64,000 nt of DNA from Spartinivicinus ruber (GCF_011009015.1 NZ_CP048878.1:308501-372500); one strand, 5' to 3'. Shown: positions 53,500 through 62,991, counted from the stretch's first letter. Notes: a model not told the origin generated them from the sequence alone. Numbers and translations: made by a program.

Positions 53500-55119
53500 T
53501 TAATGATTTAAAATATAAAGATTTTTTGAGTACAACTGATCTGTAGGGTTTTTGTTCATATAGCCTCCAACATGGGGTTTAACCAGTCGTACTCGTACAT
53601 AGTGGTAAATTGGCGCAATCGGCATATCTTTCGCTAGAACAGCTTCCGCCTGCTGGTAGATTGTCGATGGGTCTTTTGCTTTTTTTGCATTTAGCATTAA
53701 TTGATCATATTTTGGGTTACTATATTTTCCATCGTTATTGCCATGATTAGTGGTCAACACATCTAACATGGAGGAGGCTTCGTTATAATCGGCAATCCAT
53801 GCAGCTCTTGCTACATCAAAACTACCTTGTCGGGTAGTGCTTAAAAATGATTTCCATTCTTGATTATTGATTGTCACTTTTACGCCTAAATGTTTTTTCC
53901 ACATAGAAGCAATCGCTAGCGCAATTTTTTTATGGCCTTCGCTTGTATTATAAAGTAAGTCAAATGTAAGTGGTTTTTCCTTGGAAAACCCGGCTTCTTG
54001 ATAAAGCTTTTTCGCCATTTTTAATCGCTCTTGCTGAGAAAGTTTTTCATATGGATTGTCTGGCTTAACAAAGCCGTTAATAGCTGGAGGTGTAAAGCCA
54101 AATGCTTCTTGTTGACCTTCTCCTAATACTTTATTAACAATGATATCTCTATCGATAGTCATTGATAGCGCCTTGCGTACCTTTACATTATTAAAAGGCT
54201 TACGTTTAGTATTGAAAACATAGTAATAAGTAGCTAAATGGGGTTTTACTTTAAGTTCACTAGGAATATCTTTTTTTAATCGCTGATAAAAATCAGGTGG
54301 AATAGTACTGGTTAAGTCTAATTCGCCCGCTTTATAACGGTTTAGTTCAGCATTACTTGATTCAATAGGTAGAAAAACGACTTTATTAATAATTGTATTT
54401 TGGTTATCCCAATAATGTGGATTACGTTCAGCTTCAACTCGCTCATTAACTACCCATTTAGTTAATTGATAGGCACCATTGCTTACCATATTGCCCGGTT
54501 GACTCCATTTATCTTGAAATTTTTCTATCGTTTTTTTATGGACAGGAAACATAGTATAATGAGATAGCATTTTTATAAAATAAGGTTTAGGATTGGCAAG
54601 TTTTATTTGTAAGGTATAGTTATCTAAAGCTGTTACAGCTAGAGTATTTGGCTTTCGCTTACCTGCAAGAATTTCTTTAGCATTAATAATATCTGCCATT
54701 TCCAGATACCAAGCGTACTCTGAAGCGGTTGCTGGATTTACAGCACGTTGAAAACTATAAGCAAAATCATGAGCAGTAACTGGGTCACCATTAGACCATT
54801 TAGCATTTTTTCTTAAGTAAAAAGTGAAGGTTTTATTACTATCGGCCACTTCCCAGTGGGTTGCAACAGCTGGAATAATATCACCAGCTTCGTTCTGGCT
54901 GACTAATCCCTCAAATAAGTCACCTGTGATACTTCCACCAACATTGCTTTGTACATGATGTGGGTCTAAGGATGTAGGTTCAGATCCGTTACCCCTATAT
55001 AATGTTTGTTGTTTTGCTAATTTAGCACCTGATGGGATATTGGCTGCATGAGTGAGGGCGTTGAAGGTTAGAATAAAAAAGGTAAAGGTGGTTAGTATAA
55101 GACGAGTTTTTCTTATCAT
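53500..55119 (-). CDS. Peptide ABC transporter substrate-binding protein, OppA-like (paralog 2)
   Basis: 539 residues, family 5 solute-binding protein. Signal peptide (about 1-25, ending THAA); then LYRGNGSEPTSLDPHHVQSN, VATHWEVADSNKTFTFYLR, AKWSNGDPVTAHDFAYSFQR and the C-terminal KDMPIAPIYHYVRVRLVKP, typical of OppA/MppA. It captures oligopeptides in the periplasm. GAGG stands 7 bases before the ATG. It is a close paralog of the gene immediately upstream, separated by a hairpin, and no oppBCDF genes follow in the window, so the permease must be elsewhere. Confidence 0.92.
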   Translation of the reverse strand: MIRKTRLILTTFTFFILTFNALTHAANIPSGAKLAKQQTLYRGNGSEPTSLDPHHVQSNVGGSITGDLFEGLVSQNEAGDIIPAVATHWEVADSNKTFTFYLRKNAKWSNGDPVTAHDFAYSFQRAVNPATASEYAWYLEMADIINAKEILAGKRKPNTLAVTALDNYTLQIKLANPKPYFIKMLSHYTMFPVHKKTIEKFQDKWSQPGNMVSNGAYQLTKWVVNERVEAERNPHYWDNQNTIINKVVFLPIESSNAELNRYKAGELDLTSTIPPDFYQRLKKDIPSELKVKPHLATYYYVFNTKRKPFNNVKVRKALSMTIDRDIIVNKVLGEGQQEAFGFTPPAINGFVKPDNPYEKLSQQERLKMAKKLYQEAGFSKEKPLTFDLLYNTSEGHKKIALAIASMWKKHLGVKVTINNQEWKSFLSTTRQGSFDVARAAWIADYNEASSMLDVLTTNHGNNDGKYSNPKYDQLMLNAKKAKDPSTIYQQAEAVLAKDMPIAPIYHYVRVRLVKPHVGGYMNKNPTDQLYSKNLYILNH

Positions 55120-55153
55120 TGTATAGCCTCGTATTTGTTATTTTTTTATTAAT

Positions 55154-55182
55154 CCCTTTAAGAAAATCCTTTTCTTAAAGGG
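55154..55182. terminator. Intercistronic hairpin between the two oppA-like genes
   Basis: Perfect 13-bp stem CCCTTTAAGAAAA / TTTTCTTAAAGGG with loop TCC. On the minus strand no T-run follows, so it probably stabilises the upstream mRNA or attenuates the second gene. Confidence 0.7.
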
Positions 55183-55190
55183 TGTAGTAA

Positions 55191-56831
55191 TTATTTTTTA
55201 GTAATATAAAGATTTTTCGAATAAATGTTTTCTAGAGGGTTAGCATTAGCATAGCCACCTACATTCCGCTTTACTAAAACATGGCTTACATAATGATAAA
55301 ATGGCAAGATTGGCATATCTTTAGCGATAATGGCTTCTGCCTGTTGATAATACTTATTCGGATTTTTTGCTGTTGCTGATTGGCTTAATAACTTGTCATA
55401 TTCTGCATTATTATATTTTCCATCATTTGCACCACTTGAAGTGGTAAGAATGCTTAACATGGTAGATGCTTCGTTATAGTCGCCATTCCATCCGTAGCGG
55501 GCAACAGTAAAATTTCCCTGTTTCTTGGTTTCTAAGAAGGTTTTCCATTCCTGATTAAGCAGCTCAACTGTGACATGCTTTAAGTTTTTCTTCCACATAG
55601 ATGCGGCAGCAAGAGCAATTTTTTTATGCGATTCCAAAGTATTGTATAAAATTTCAAATTTTAATGGGTTGTTTTCATTGATACCTGCCTCAGCTATTAG
55701 CTTTTGAGCTTCTTTTACTCGCTCCGCTTGGCTCATTTTAGAGTAGGGGTTTATTGGTGCTTCAAAGCCATCGACATAGGGAGGGGTTAGTGAAAAGGTG
55801 GGAATTTGTCCCATGCCCAGTAATTTATCAGTGATGATATTGCGGTCGATGGCTAATGCTAAGGCTTTTCTTACCCGTACATCATCAAAAGGCTTTTTCT
55901 TGGTATTGAATACGTAAAAGTAGGTAGCAACTATACCATGTACTTTAATTTCGTCAGGAATATTCTTTTTAAGGTTACGAAAATGATCTTCAGGAATCGT
56001 ATGAGTTAGATGCATTTCGTCTGCTTTATAGCGATTAAGCTCTGCATTGGAAGATTCAATTGGCAAATAAGAGACGTTATTTATGACCGTTTTTTTATCA
56101 TTCCAATAATGACGGTTTCTTACTGACTCCATACGTTCATTAACTACCCATTTCGTTAACTTGTATGGGCCATTGGATACCATATTCTCTGGTTGGGTCC
56201 ACTTATCACCAAATTTTTCTACGGTTTTTTGGTGCACTGGATAAGTTGTATAGTGTGCAAGGGTTTTGATAAAGAAAGGAAGAGGCTTGGCTAAGGTAAT
56301 TTCAAACATTTTGTTATCAATGGCTTTAACCCCTAACTCAAACGGTTTCACTTTACCATTAATTGCATCGGAAGCATTTTTAACTCCCATTAATTCCATA
56401 TACCAAGCGTAGTTTGAGCCTAATTTTGGGTCGACGGCCCGACGGAAAGCAAATACAAAATCATTAGCAGTTACTGGGTCACCATTTGACCATTTTGCGT
56501 TATCGCGTATTTTAAAGGTATATACTTTTTTATCTTTGCTAACAGTCCAGGACTCTGCTTGCCCTGGAATAATTTTGCCATAAGGGTCTTCAGTAACTAG
56601 CCCTTCAAATAAGTCTCTCACTACATAACCGCCTGGTGTTCCTTCCACTTTTTGTGGGTCTAACGAGCCAGGTTCAGCACCAATGCCGCGAATAAGTTTC
56701 TGCTTTTTGGCTAGCTCAACACCCGCAGGCACTTCTGCTGCAACTGTGGGATAGCTCATGCTAAGTCCTGTTGCTACGACCGTTGCAGTTATTGTGGATG
56801 CTAATATTTTAGATAATTTATTGAGTTTCAC
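55191..56831 (-). CDS. Peptide ABC transporter substrate-binding protein, OppA-like (paralog 1)
   Basis: About 546 residues, family 5. Signal peptide with cleavage near AAEVPAGVELA; IRGIGAEPGSLDPQKVEGT, AKWSNGDPVTANDFVFAFRR and KDMPILPFYHYVSHVLVKR align with the second gene throughout, showing a tandem duplication. Start codons are unusual: GTG at 56843 directly abuts AGGA, whereas GTG at 56831 is 11 bases after AGGAG and gives a good signal peptide, so I use 56831. It binds oligopeptides, or murein peptides as MppA does. No transporter genes adjoin. Confidence 0.92.
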   Translation of the reverse strand: MKLNKLSKILASTITATVVATGLSMSYPTVAAEVPAGVELAKKQKLIRGIGAEPGSLDPQKVEGTPGGYVVRDLFEGLVTEDPYGKIIPGQAESWTVSKDKKVYTFKIRDNAKWSNGDPVTANDFVFAFRRAVDPKLGSNYAWYMELMGVKNASDAINGKVKPFELGVKAIDNKMFEITLAKPLPFFIKTLAHYTTYPVHQKTVEKFGDKWTQPENMVSNGPYKLTKWVVNERMESVRNRHYWNDKKTVINNVSYLPIESSNAELNRYKADEMHLTHTIPEDHFRNLKKNIPDEIKVHGIVATYFYVFNTKKKPFDDVRVRKALALAIDRNIITDKLLGMGQIPTFSLTPPYVDGFEAPINPYSKMSQAERVKEAQKLIAEAGINENNPLKFEILYNTLESHKKIALAAASMWKKNLKHVTVELLNQEWKTFLETKKQGNFTVARYGWNGDYNEASTMLSILTTSSGANDGKYNNAEYDKLLSQSATAKNPNKYYQQAEAIIAKDMPILPFYHYVSHVLVKRNVGGYANANPLENIYSKNLYITKK

Positions 56832-57077
56832 TTGGGTCTTCACTCCTAATGGTTATTATTGTTTTATACTCTACATATGAACATGCCATTTTGATTGGCA
56901 GGATGACTGATTAGTCATTTTTATGTAAAGCAAAAGCACTATGAGTAGCTTTATGCTTACAGAATGAAACTACTCAAAAATAATAATAGAAGCAATAGTA
57001 GAGTTGAGGGTATCTCTAATAATTGTGTATAGCCCCTGGCCTTCTAGTAAACCCACATTCTGTGTTGAATAAGCCAG

Positions 57078-57914
57078 TTAAGGTTTAGGGTTTATTGTTA
57101 GCTCTTGTTTGAGAGCCTTTTCCCAATGGTTGATAATGTTTTGATAGCGTCCATCTGTTTTAAAATTATGCAATACTTTAATAAACTGATTCCGAATAGC
57201 TGATAAATCTCGTTGTTTGGTAAATACCATATAACTGGGAGTGTCTTCTACATCAGGTGTAAGACGTTTAATAGTTCTTTTGTGTCTGATAAAAGTATGT
57301 TGGTAAAGGTATAACATGCCATATTTATCACCTATTAATATATCTATTTCTCCAGTATTTAGCATACGTAATAGATCTTCATTTTTAGTTCGTCTAGTAA
57401 TGATTTTATACTGGTTACTGGCAATTGAGCTATCGAAACTTGAGCCATAACTAAAGTCTTGCCGAACACCAATTTTATAAGATGAAAGTGTTGATAAATT
57501 ACCACTAAACTGGATGGATGAGTTACCTAAGACAAAAAAAGATGCTGTTTCAGGCATCAGCACTTCTTTGGCATAGTCCATATAAGTTTCTCTTTCTTGC
57601 TTCCATAAAACTTCGATAAAGCAATCAATCTTTCCTGTTTTTAATGCTTTTAGCCCTCTTGACCAGGGCAACTCAAAGAGTTCAAATTCAACACCCATTT
57701 CTTGAAAAATAGCTTTAACAATATCAACAGAAATACCAGTAATGACGTCATCAGATTTATATTCATAGGGTGGAAAGTGAAATGTAGCAATTTTGAATGG
57801 AGCACAATAACTTAAACTGCTGGCTGTAAATAAACAGTAGGTTAATAGGATAATGACTTTATATGGAACGGTAATTTCAAGGCAATAAAACTGACTTTTA
57901 TACAATAATAGCAA
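57078..57914 (-). CDS. Orphan periplasmic solute-binding protein, SBP_bac_3 type
   Basis: 278 residues in the longest form. Residues about 15-38 are a signal segment (VIILLTYCLFTASSLSYC), followed by a family-3 binding domain: FPPYEYKSDDVITGISVDIV, FELFELPWSRGLKALKTGKI, KIGVRQDFSYG and EIDILIGDKYGMLYL. There is no ATG or GTG ahead of the signal peptide; TTG at 57914 or 57905 must start it, without a Shine-Dalgarno sequence, 11-20 bp after the cysQ stop. Translational coupling to cysQ is likely. No permease is near. Ligand unknown. Confidence 0.78.
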   Translation of the reverse strand: MLLLYKSQFYCLEITVPYKVIILLTYCLFTASSLSYCAPFKIATFHFPPYEYKSDDVITGISVDIVKAIFQEMGVEFELFELPWSRGLKALKTGKIDCFIEVLWKQERETYMDYAKEVLMPETASFFVLGNSSIQFSGNLSTLSSYKIGVRQDFSYGSSFDSSIASNQYKIITRRTKNEDLLRMLNTGEIDILIGDKYGMLYLYQHTFIRHKRTIKRLTPDVEDTPSYMVFTKQRDLSAIRNQFIKVLHNFKTDGRYQNIINHWEKALKQELTINPKP

Positions 57915-57925
57915 CGAAATTCAGA

Positions 57926-58744
57926 TTAAATAACTTGTTGGAAAACTCTATTGACTGTTGTTAATCTAGAGCCAGTTAAGGTAGTAGCTAGGAAAGGTCC
58001 ATTAATCAGAGAGTCTTTCTGGTTATAAGCAAAGTTGTTGCCTGCAGAGGTAAGCATGATGCCACCTGCCGCTTCAACAATCGCTTGTCCAGCGGCTGTA
58101 TCCCACTCTGAGGTTGGAGTAAAACGGCAATATAGGTTGGCTTTACCGGTAATTAGCCAGGTAAACTTTAGGGCGCTGCCTGCATGCACCACTTTGACAG
58201 AAAATGTTTTCTTTAGATCAGTGAGCAATTGTTGGTCTTTAGTAGATAAGTGGCTCCGGCTCATTAAAATTGAGAGTGTTTTACTATCTTGAGCTGTGTG
58301 ATTAATGGGTTGCCAAGATTCTTCTGCTGTCCACCGCATTGGTGCAAAGCTTTTCCCTCCTACATAGCACTCACCACTGACTGGCACATAAAGCATACCT
58401 AAGATGGGCTGATGGTTTTCAATTAAGGCAATATTAATGGTGAATTCATCATTGTGTTTGATAAATTCTTTAGTGCCATCAAGGGGATCAACCAGCCAAT
58501 AACGCGACCATTGTTGTCTTTTACTAAATGGAATAGTGGAAGATTCTTCAGATAAAATGGGGTATTGTTCAGTCAACTGCTGAAGGGCTTCAACAATAAT
58601 CTGGTGTGATGCATAGTCTGCTTCAGTTACAGGGGACTGATCCTGCTTATGCCATTGCTCAAAATCAGCTTGGTGATAAATATCCATAATGGATTTAGCT
58701 GCTTGTTGGCAGATGGTTAGTAGTGGATCAGTCAGTGATTTCAT
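57926..58744 (-). CDS. cysQ: 3'(2'),5'-bisphosphate nucleotidase
   Basis: 272 residues of the inositol-monophosphatase superfamily. CysQ removes the 3' phosphate from PAP made during sulfate assimilation. Metal-binding motifs are present: YPILSEESSTIPF, WLVDPLDGTKEFI and SEWDTAAGQAIVEAAGG. Mg2+-dependent and Li+-sensitive by family. It overlaps nudE by four bases (ATGA), as in Pseudomonas, so the two are translationally coupled. Length is slightly above E. coli CysQ (246). Confidence 0.94.
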   Translation of the reverse strand: MKSLTDPLLTICQQAAKSIMDIYHQADFEQWHKQDQSPVTEADYASHQIIVEALQQLTEQYPILSEESSTIPFSKRQQWSRYWLVDPLDGTKEFIKHNDEFTINIALIENHQPILGMLYVPVSGECYVGGKSFAPMRWTAEESWQPINHTAQDSKTLSILMSRSHLSTKDQQLLTDLKKTFSVKVVHAGSALKFTWLITGKANLYCRFTPTSEWDTAAGQAIVEAAGGIMLTSAGNNFAYNQKDSLINGPFLATTLTGSRLTTVNRVFQQVI

Positions 58745-59289
58745 TTTGTTAAAAACTCTTTAACATAAAATAAGGCTGCAATAGCCCGTGCTTCTGTAAA
58801 GTCGGCTCTTGTTGTCCATTCATATAAGTTTCCCAATGGTAGACGGCAAGTGTCTAGTTGTTCAGGCTCATCTCCTGGTAATCGGGAAGGGTACAGGTCT
58901 TGGGCTAAGATGACCTTCATCTTGTGAGACATATAGTTTGGCGAAAGACTGAACTCGGTAAGCACTTGCAATTGTCGAGCAGCTAGGCCAGCTTCTTCCT
59001 GTAGCTCTCGGTTAGCTCCGACTAAAACATCCTCTCCAGGCTCTACCAAGCCTTTGGGTAAAGACCATTCATATTGATTGGATCCCGCTGCATACTCCTG
59101 AATCAGAATAGCTTCGTTATTTTTAGTGATAGGAACCACCATTACGGCTTGGTGGCCAGTACCACGCGGTGCCAACCGTTCATAAACTCTTTCAACGCCA
59201 TTACTGAAACGTAGCGCCATTTGCTCAATACGAAACAGACGGCTTTCTGCAACGATTTGCTGCTTTAAAATGGTTGGCTTGGTTTTCAT
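58741..59289 (-). CDS. nudE: ADP compounds hydrolase NudE
   Basis: 182-residue Nudix hydrolase cleaving ADP-ribose, NADH and Ap(n)A-type compounds. The Nudix box GLVEPGEDVLVGANRELQEE (GX5EX7REUXEE) near residues 80-100 is intact. The N-terminal VERVYERLAPRGTGHQAVMVV and LSPNYMSHKMKVILAQDL mark the NudE branch. It is divergent from yrfG with a 78-bp gap and starts the nudE-cysQ-binding protein run. Confidence 0.94.
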   Translation of the reverse strand: MKTKPTILKQQIVAESRLFRIEQMALRFSNGVERVYERLAPRGTGHQAVMVVPITKNNEAILIQEYAAGSNQYEWSLPKGLVEPGEDVLVGANRELQEEAGLAARQLQVLTEFSLSPNYMSHKMKVILAQDLYPSRLPGDEPEQLDTCRLPLGNLYEWTTRADFTEARAIAALFYVKEFLTK

Positions 59290-59367
59290 TTTGTTCCCTC
59301 CTCGAACAGGCTATCATACCTCTGCTTACCTAAACTCTAAAGGGCACATTATCTCAAAAGGTATAGT

Positions 59368-60024
59368 ATGTTGGATTGGCAGCAAATTGACACGGTACTT
59401 CTGGATATGGATGGTACCTTACTGGATTTACACTTTGATAATCACTTTTGGCTGGAATATGTACCAATCAAGTATGCAGAAAAACACCAGTTAACAGTGG
59501 AGGAAGCCAAGCAGCGTATCTACCCTAAATTTCAGGAAACGATGGGCAAATTGCAATGGTATTGCCTTGACTACTGGAATCAAGAGCTGGACCTGAATAT
59601 GGTTGCCCTTAAGCAAGAAATAAAACACTTAATTAGCTTACGTCCTGGGGTAGCTGAGTTTTTGCATGCACTACACCAGTCGGATAAGCAGGTGGTGATG
59701 ATTACTAATGCCCATCAGGATAGTTTATCGTTAAAGCTGGAACGGGTTGAGTTAGCCCAATATTTTGATTGGCTTATCAGTTCTCATGAGTTTGGTTATC
59801 CGAAAGAAGAGCAGCATTTTTGGCAGGGGCTAAGCAAGCGCATTAGTTTTGATGGTGGTCGAACCCTTTTTATTGATGACAGCTTGCCCATTCTTCGCTC
59901 TGCTAAAAAGTATGGAATTAAACACTTACTTGCAATCAAGCAACCTGATAGTAAAAAAGCAATTAGAGATACAGAAGAATTTAATGCGGTGGATAACTAT
60001 CAAGATTTATTACCGGTTTTATAG
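59368..60024 (+). CDS. yrfG: GMP/IMP nucleotidase YrfG (HAD family)
   Basis: 218 residues. HAD motif I DTVLLDMDGTLLDLHFDNHF holds the nucleophile and general-acid Asp; motif II VMITNAH supplies Thr; motif IV is TLFIDDSLPIL. YrfG dephosphorylates purine mononucleotides. AAAGG stands 6 bases before the ATG. It is divergent from nudE and lies 26 bp before hslR, the conserved nudE/yrfG-hslR arrangement. Confidence 0.93.
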   Translation: MLDWQQIDTVLLDMDGTLLDLHFDNHFWLEYVPIKYAEKHQLTVEEAKQRIYPKFQETMGKLQWYCLDYWNQELDLNMVALKQEIKHLISLRPGVAEFLHALHQSDKQVVMITNAHQDSLSLKLERVELAQYFDWLISSHEFGYPKEEQHFWQGLSKRISFDGGRTLFIDDSLPILRSAKKYGIKHLLAIKQPDSKKAIRDTEEFNAVDNYQDLLPVL

Positions 60025-60050
60025 TTTGTTCGATTTGAGGTTATTTGTGA

Positions 60051-60458
60051 ATGGCAAAAGGTAATCAGGAAACAGATAAAATTCGTTTAGATAAATGGCT
60101 GTGGGCAGCTCGTTTTTTTAAGACTCGTAATTTAGCTAAAGAAGCGATTGAAGGAGGTAAGGTTCATTACAATGGGATAAGAACTAAACCCAGTAAAGAG
60201 CCTCAAATTGGCGATCAGCTGACTATTCGCCAAGGTTGGGATGAGCGTATCATTGTTATTAAAGCACTTTCTGATCAGCGCCGAGGAGCTCCTGAGGCCC
60301 AGTTATTGTATGAGGAAACGGAGGAGAGCATTAATAAACGGGAAGCCAAAGCGGCAGAACGAAAATCGGTATATGCCAGTCAATTATCGCCAGACAAGCG
60401 ACCAACCAAAAAACAACGGCGGGATATTCGACAGTTTAAAGATAAAATGGATCACTAA
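60051..60458 (+). CDS. hslR: Heat-shock ribosome-associated protein Hsp15
   Basis: 135-residue S4-domain RNA-binding protein. IRLDKWLWAARFFKTRNLA and EAIEGGKVHYNGIRTKPS (about residues 11-50) form the S4 fold; the C-terminus is basic (RPTKKQRRDIRQFK). Hsp15 rescues stalled 50S subunits carrying nascent chains after heat shock. GAGGT is 9 bases before the ATG. It forms an operon with yrfG; hslO, often next, is not present here. Confidence 0.95.
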   Translation: MAKGNQETDKIRLDKWLWAARFFKTRNLAKEAIEGGKVHYNGIRTKPSKEPQIGDQLTIRQGWDERIIVIKALSDQRRGAPEAQLLYEETEESINKREAKAAERKSVYASQLSPDKRPTKKQRRDIRQFKDKMDH

Positions 60459-60562
60459 GGTGATTTATTTTAAAAATAGTCAAAGCGCATGACTTTTAGG
60501 GGGCTAACCTGTTAACACTATTTGAATCACCATTGCCGCAGACTATCTTTCGCCCAGCTGCG

Positions 60563-61099
60563 TTAACAGGCCCTAGTACCTTGCCTTGACCAGGCACGAA
60601 TAGCTTTAATTTCAGCCTCATCTATGCCTAAGCATTCTAGAAAGTCCTGATGACCTTCTGGCATAGCCTTTTCAAACTCAATGTGCCAGCGGCTCATATC
60701 CTCTTCAGTTAATCCAGTTGCCCGTAATAGCTGAACCCATTGCTCTTTATTAATAGCACGAGTTTTAGTTTGCAAAGATTGTTGTTCAATTAACTGGACT
60801 ATGATTTGCTGTTGTTTACGAAGATGATTGATTTCTTTATTAAGCTGCAATAATCGTTGTTCCAAAATAGTGTTGCTTTTATTTGAATCGCTTTCTATTA
60901 ACTGAGCAATTTTTTCTAAGGATAACCCTGTTTGGCGGTAGGTATTTATTAACTCCATTTTTTGGACATCATTGTCAGTATACAAACGGTAATTAGCCTG
61001 GCTGCGTGCAGAGGGTTTCAATAGACCAATTTTATCGTAATACAACAAAGTACTTCTGGATAAATTAAACTGTTTGCTAACTTGACCAATGGTGTACAT
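60563..61099 (-). CDS. MerR-family transcriptional regulator
   Basis: 178 residues: winged HTH MYTIGQVSKQFNLSRSTLLYYD...GLLKPSARSQANYRLYTDND at the N-terminus (1-48), a coiled-coil dimer helix (about 75-110) and a C-terminal part with ELECLGIDEAEIKAIR-like sequence. It lacks the metal-binding Cys of MerR/CueR types, so an organic or protein effector is likely. It lies 8 bp after a hypothetical gene on the same strand, forming a two-gene operon. Confidence 0.88.
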   Translation of the reverse strand: MYTIGQVSKQFNLSRSTLLYYDKIGLLKPSARSQANYRLYTDNDVQKMELINTYRQTGLSLEKIAQLIESDSNKSNTILEQRLLQLNKEINHLRKQQQIIVQLIEQQSLQTKTRAINKEQWVQLLRATGLTEEDMSRWHIEFEKAMPEGHQDFLECLGIDEAEIKAIRAWSRQGTRAC

Positions 61100-61107
61100 A
61101 ATTTTCT

Positions 61108-61530
61108 CTAAATTGCTATAGATGTATCCGTTGTAAAAGCTTGTTTATCAGGTTTGATGAAAAACTGTTTTGCTTCAAGGGAATATAATATTTCTTCTGA
61201 ATAATACTGATAAATAACCGCTTTGGCATTATTTACTAAATCCTGATTTGTGGATAAAAAATCAGCGAAAGTAGGGTCGGTTTGCCCAATGAGCCTGTTA
61301 TGGATGATATATACCAGGGCTTCAGTAATAGTATGGTGAAATTTGTCTGTAGCTCCCAGGTGATTAGCATACGCTTGAATACCTGTTGTTGTTTTAAAAA
61401 CGGCATTGGTGAGGCTATTTTTCTGCAAATATAGCCATGCTAAACGAAGATGGCCAATATGATTAAAATGCTCAGGGGATAATATTTTTCGTTCAAATTG
61501 ATCAATAAAATCAGCATCAGATAGTGGCAT
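61108..61530 (-). CDS. Conserved hypothetical protein in operon with MerR regulator
   Basis: 140 residues with a strong ribosome site (AGGAG, 6-base spacing). Features are FNHIGHLRLAWLYLQKN near residue 21 and DKFHHTITEALVYIIH near 62, whose spaced His residues look like a metal or substrate site; the remainder is helical. I have seen similar short bacterial proteins without an assigned function. It is upstream of and probably co-transcribed with the MerR regulator, which may sense its substrate. Confidence 0.7.
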   Translation of the reverse strand: MPLSDADFIDQFERKILSPEHFNHIGHLRLAWLYLQKNSLTNAVFKTTTGIQAYANHLGATDKFHHTITEALVYIIHNRLIGQTDPTFADFLSTNQDLVNNAKAVIYQYYSEEILYSLEAKQFFIKPDKQAFTTDTSIAI

Positions 61531-61675
61531 GAGGAACTCCTACCTTGTGGGTAAAAGATATACCCTAAAGTATAAAGTTATAGACAGGTCAATCGAATTG
61601 CTCATCTAATTTAAAAAACTGTCAGTGCTAAAGGTATCTTAAGGTATAATTGCTTGCGACAGAGGAGTAGGTAAA

Positions 61676-62062
61676 GTGCCAGTAACCGTTGAAGTATTAA
61701 CTAACATTAATGATCAGGATTACCAGGATATAGCTAAAAGCTACCAACAATGGCTAACCAATAGTCATAGCTCGACAGTAGAGCCTTTGCCTTCACTAGA
61801 GCAGTTTTGGACTCAATGGTGTGAGCAATCAGCTAGTCGCTTATATGTGGCTCGTTTTAATGGTCGAGTCATAGGTTGGGCATTGGTTAATCAGTCAACA
61901 GCCTGGAAGTTGGTCGCGTTATGTATTTGCATGCCAAATCAAGGCCGAGGGGTCGGGCAGCGTGTAATTCAGGTATTAACTGAACAAGCAGCTGAAGCTG
62001 TTCGTCAGTTAGTGGTTGATCAACCAATCATATATTTTGAAAAGAGTTCTCCTAAAACATAA
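61676..62062 (+). CDS. GNAT-fold protein, possibly PanZ/PanM-like
   Basis: 128 residues starting at GTG 61676 with GAGGAG upstream. The C-terminal half has RLYVARFNGRVIGWALV and the acetyl-CoA loop MPNQGRGVGQRVIQVLTEQA. PanZ, the acetyl-CoA sensor that activates aspartate decarboxylase maturation, shares the short length and the AARFN-type strand, so that is possible, but a simple N-acetyltransferase is equally likely. Single gene, divergent from the MerR operon. Confidence 0.7.
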   Translation: MPVTVEVLTNINDQDYQDIAKSYQQWLTNSHSSTVEPLPSLEQFWTQWCEQSASRLYVARFNGRVIGWALVNQSTAWKLVALCICMPNQGRGVGQRVIQVLTEQAAEAVRQLVVDQPIIYFEKSSPKT

Positions 62063-62121
62063 TTACTGACAAAGGGTCGGCTACACTCAAAAGAGAACAT
62101 ACAGTTGGGTGTAGACCAAAA

Positions 62122-62991
62122 ATGCTACATAAATCATTTCTTCTCATATCAGCTGTTTGCTGTAACTTAGTACTATATCCACTGAGTATTGCTCAAGAAA
62201 TAATTAAAGTAAAAATAGCAGCTCCAGAATACGTTTATGAGAATTTTAATCAATGGAATACGGCTGTTCCTTGTAAAAGTTTAAAAGCTTATGATTCAGA
62301 GTTTGCTAATCGAGCAACAGTGGATTTAATACTAATTTGCCGGGCGTTATATGAAAGCGGCCTGAAGTTTAATCTTCAGCTAACACTTTACCCAAACTAT
62401 ACAAGAATGTTGGCGGAAGTGAAAAAGGGAAGGGAAAATATTCCTGCTGAAACTATTTGGAAAAATGAAATTGATGAGGTTGCACTTTATCAATCAGAAC
62501 CAATTATTCCTGTTGGAGGCTTTATTAAAGGAATATATGTAAAAGCAGGTAATACCAAATTGGACAGTGTGAAAACACTAGAAGATTTAAGAAAGTTTAA
62601 AGGAGTTATGATAAAAAACTGGGTAATTGATTGGAATACCTTGAAAAGCTTTAATTTGGATACACTTTATGAAACCAATGGGTTGGAGTCTATGTATAAG
62701 CTAATCAATAACAACAGAGCTGACTTTACCCTTTTTGAGTTTAGTCAAACTCAGCATAAAGTGCAAAAACTAAAAGATATCAATCTGGTTCCAGTTAAAG
62801 GTATTAAGATAAAATTGCTAGGTGAACGTAGCTTTGTTGTATCAAAAAAATCAAAAAATGCAGATAAGATTTATCAGCACTTAACTAAAGGAGTAGCAAT
62901 TCTAAGAAAGAATAAGGAAATTGAGCGTGCGTATTTAGAGTCAAAATTCATTAATCCAGATGTAGCTGACTGGGTTTTACTAAATCCCTGA
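62122..62991 (+). CDS. Orphan periplasmic solute-binding protein-like
   Basis: 289 residues. A signal peptide (about 4-25, ending SIAQ) is followed by a two-lobe fold like family-3 binding proteins: LYPNYTRMLAEVKKGR (lobe one), LEDLRKFKGVMIKN (hinge), FTLFEFSQTQHKVQKLKDI and GVAILRKNKEIERAYLE at the end. It differs from the others in its long N-terminal part with Cys residues (VPCKSLKAYDSE). There is no transporter gene nearby and no clear ribosome site. Ligand unknown. Confidence 0.65.
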   Translation: MLHKSFLLISAVCCNLVLYPLSIAQEIIKVKIAAPEYVYENFNQWNTAVPCKSLKAYDSEFANRATVDLILICRALYESGLKFNLQLTLYPNYTRMLAEVKKGRENIPAETIWKNEIDEVALYQSEPIIPVGGFIKGIYVKAGNTKLDSVKTLEDLRKFKGVMIKNWVIDWNTLKSFNLDTLYETNGLESMYKLINNNRADFTLFEFSQTQHKVQKLKDINLVPVKGIKIKLLGERSFVVSKKSKNADKIYQHLTKGVAILRKNKEIERAYLESKFINPDVADWVLLNP

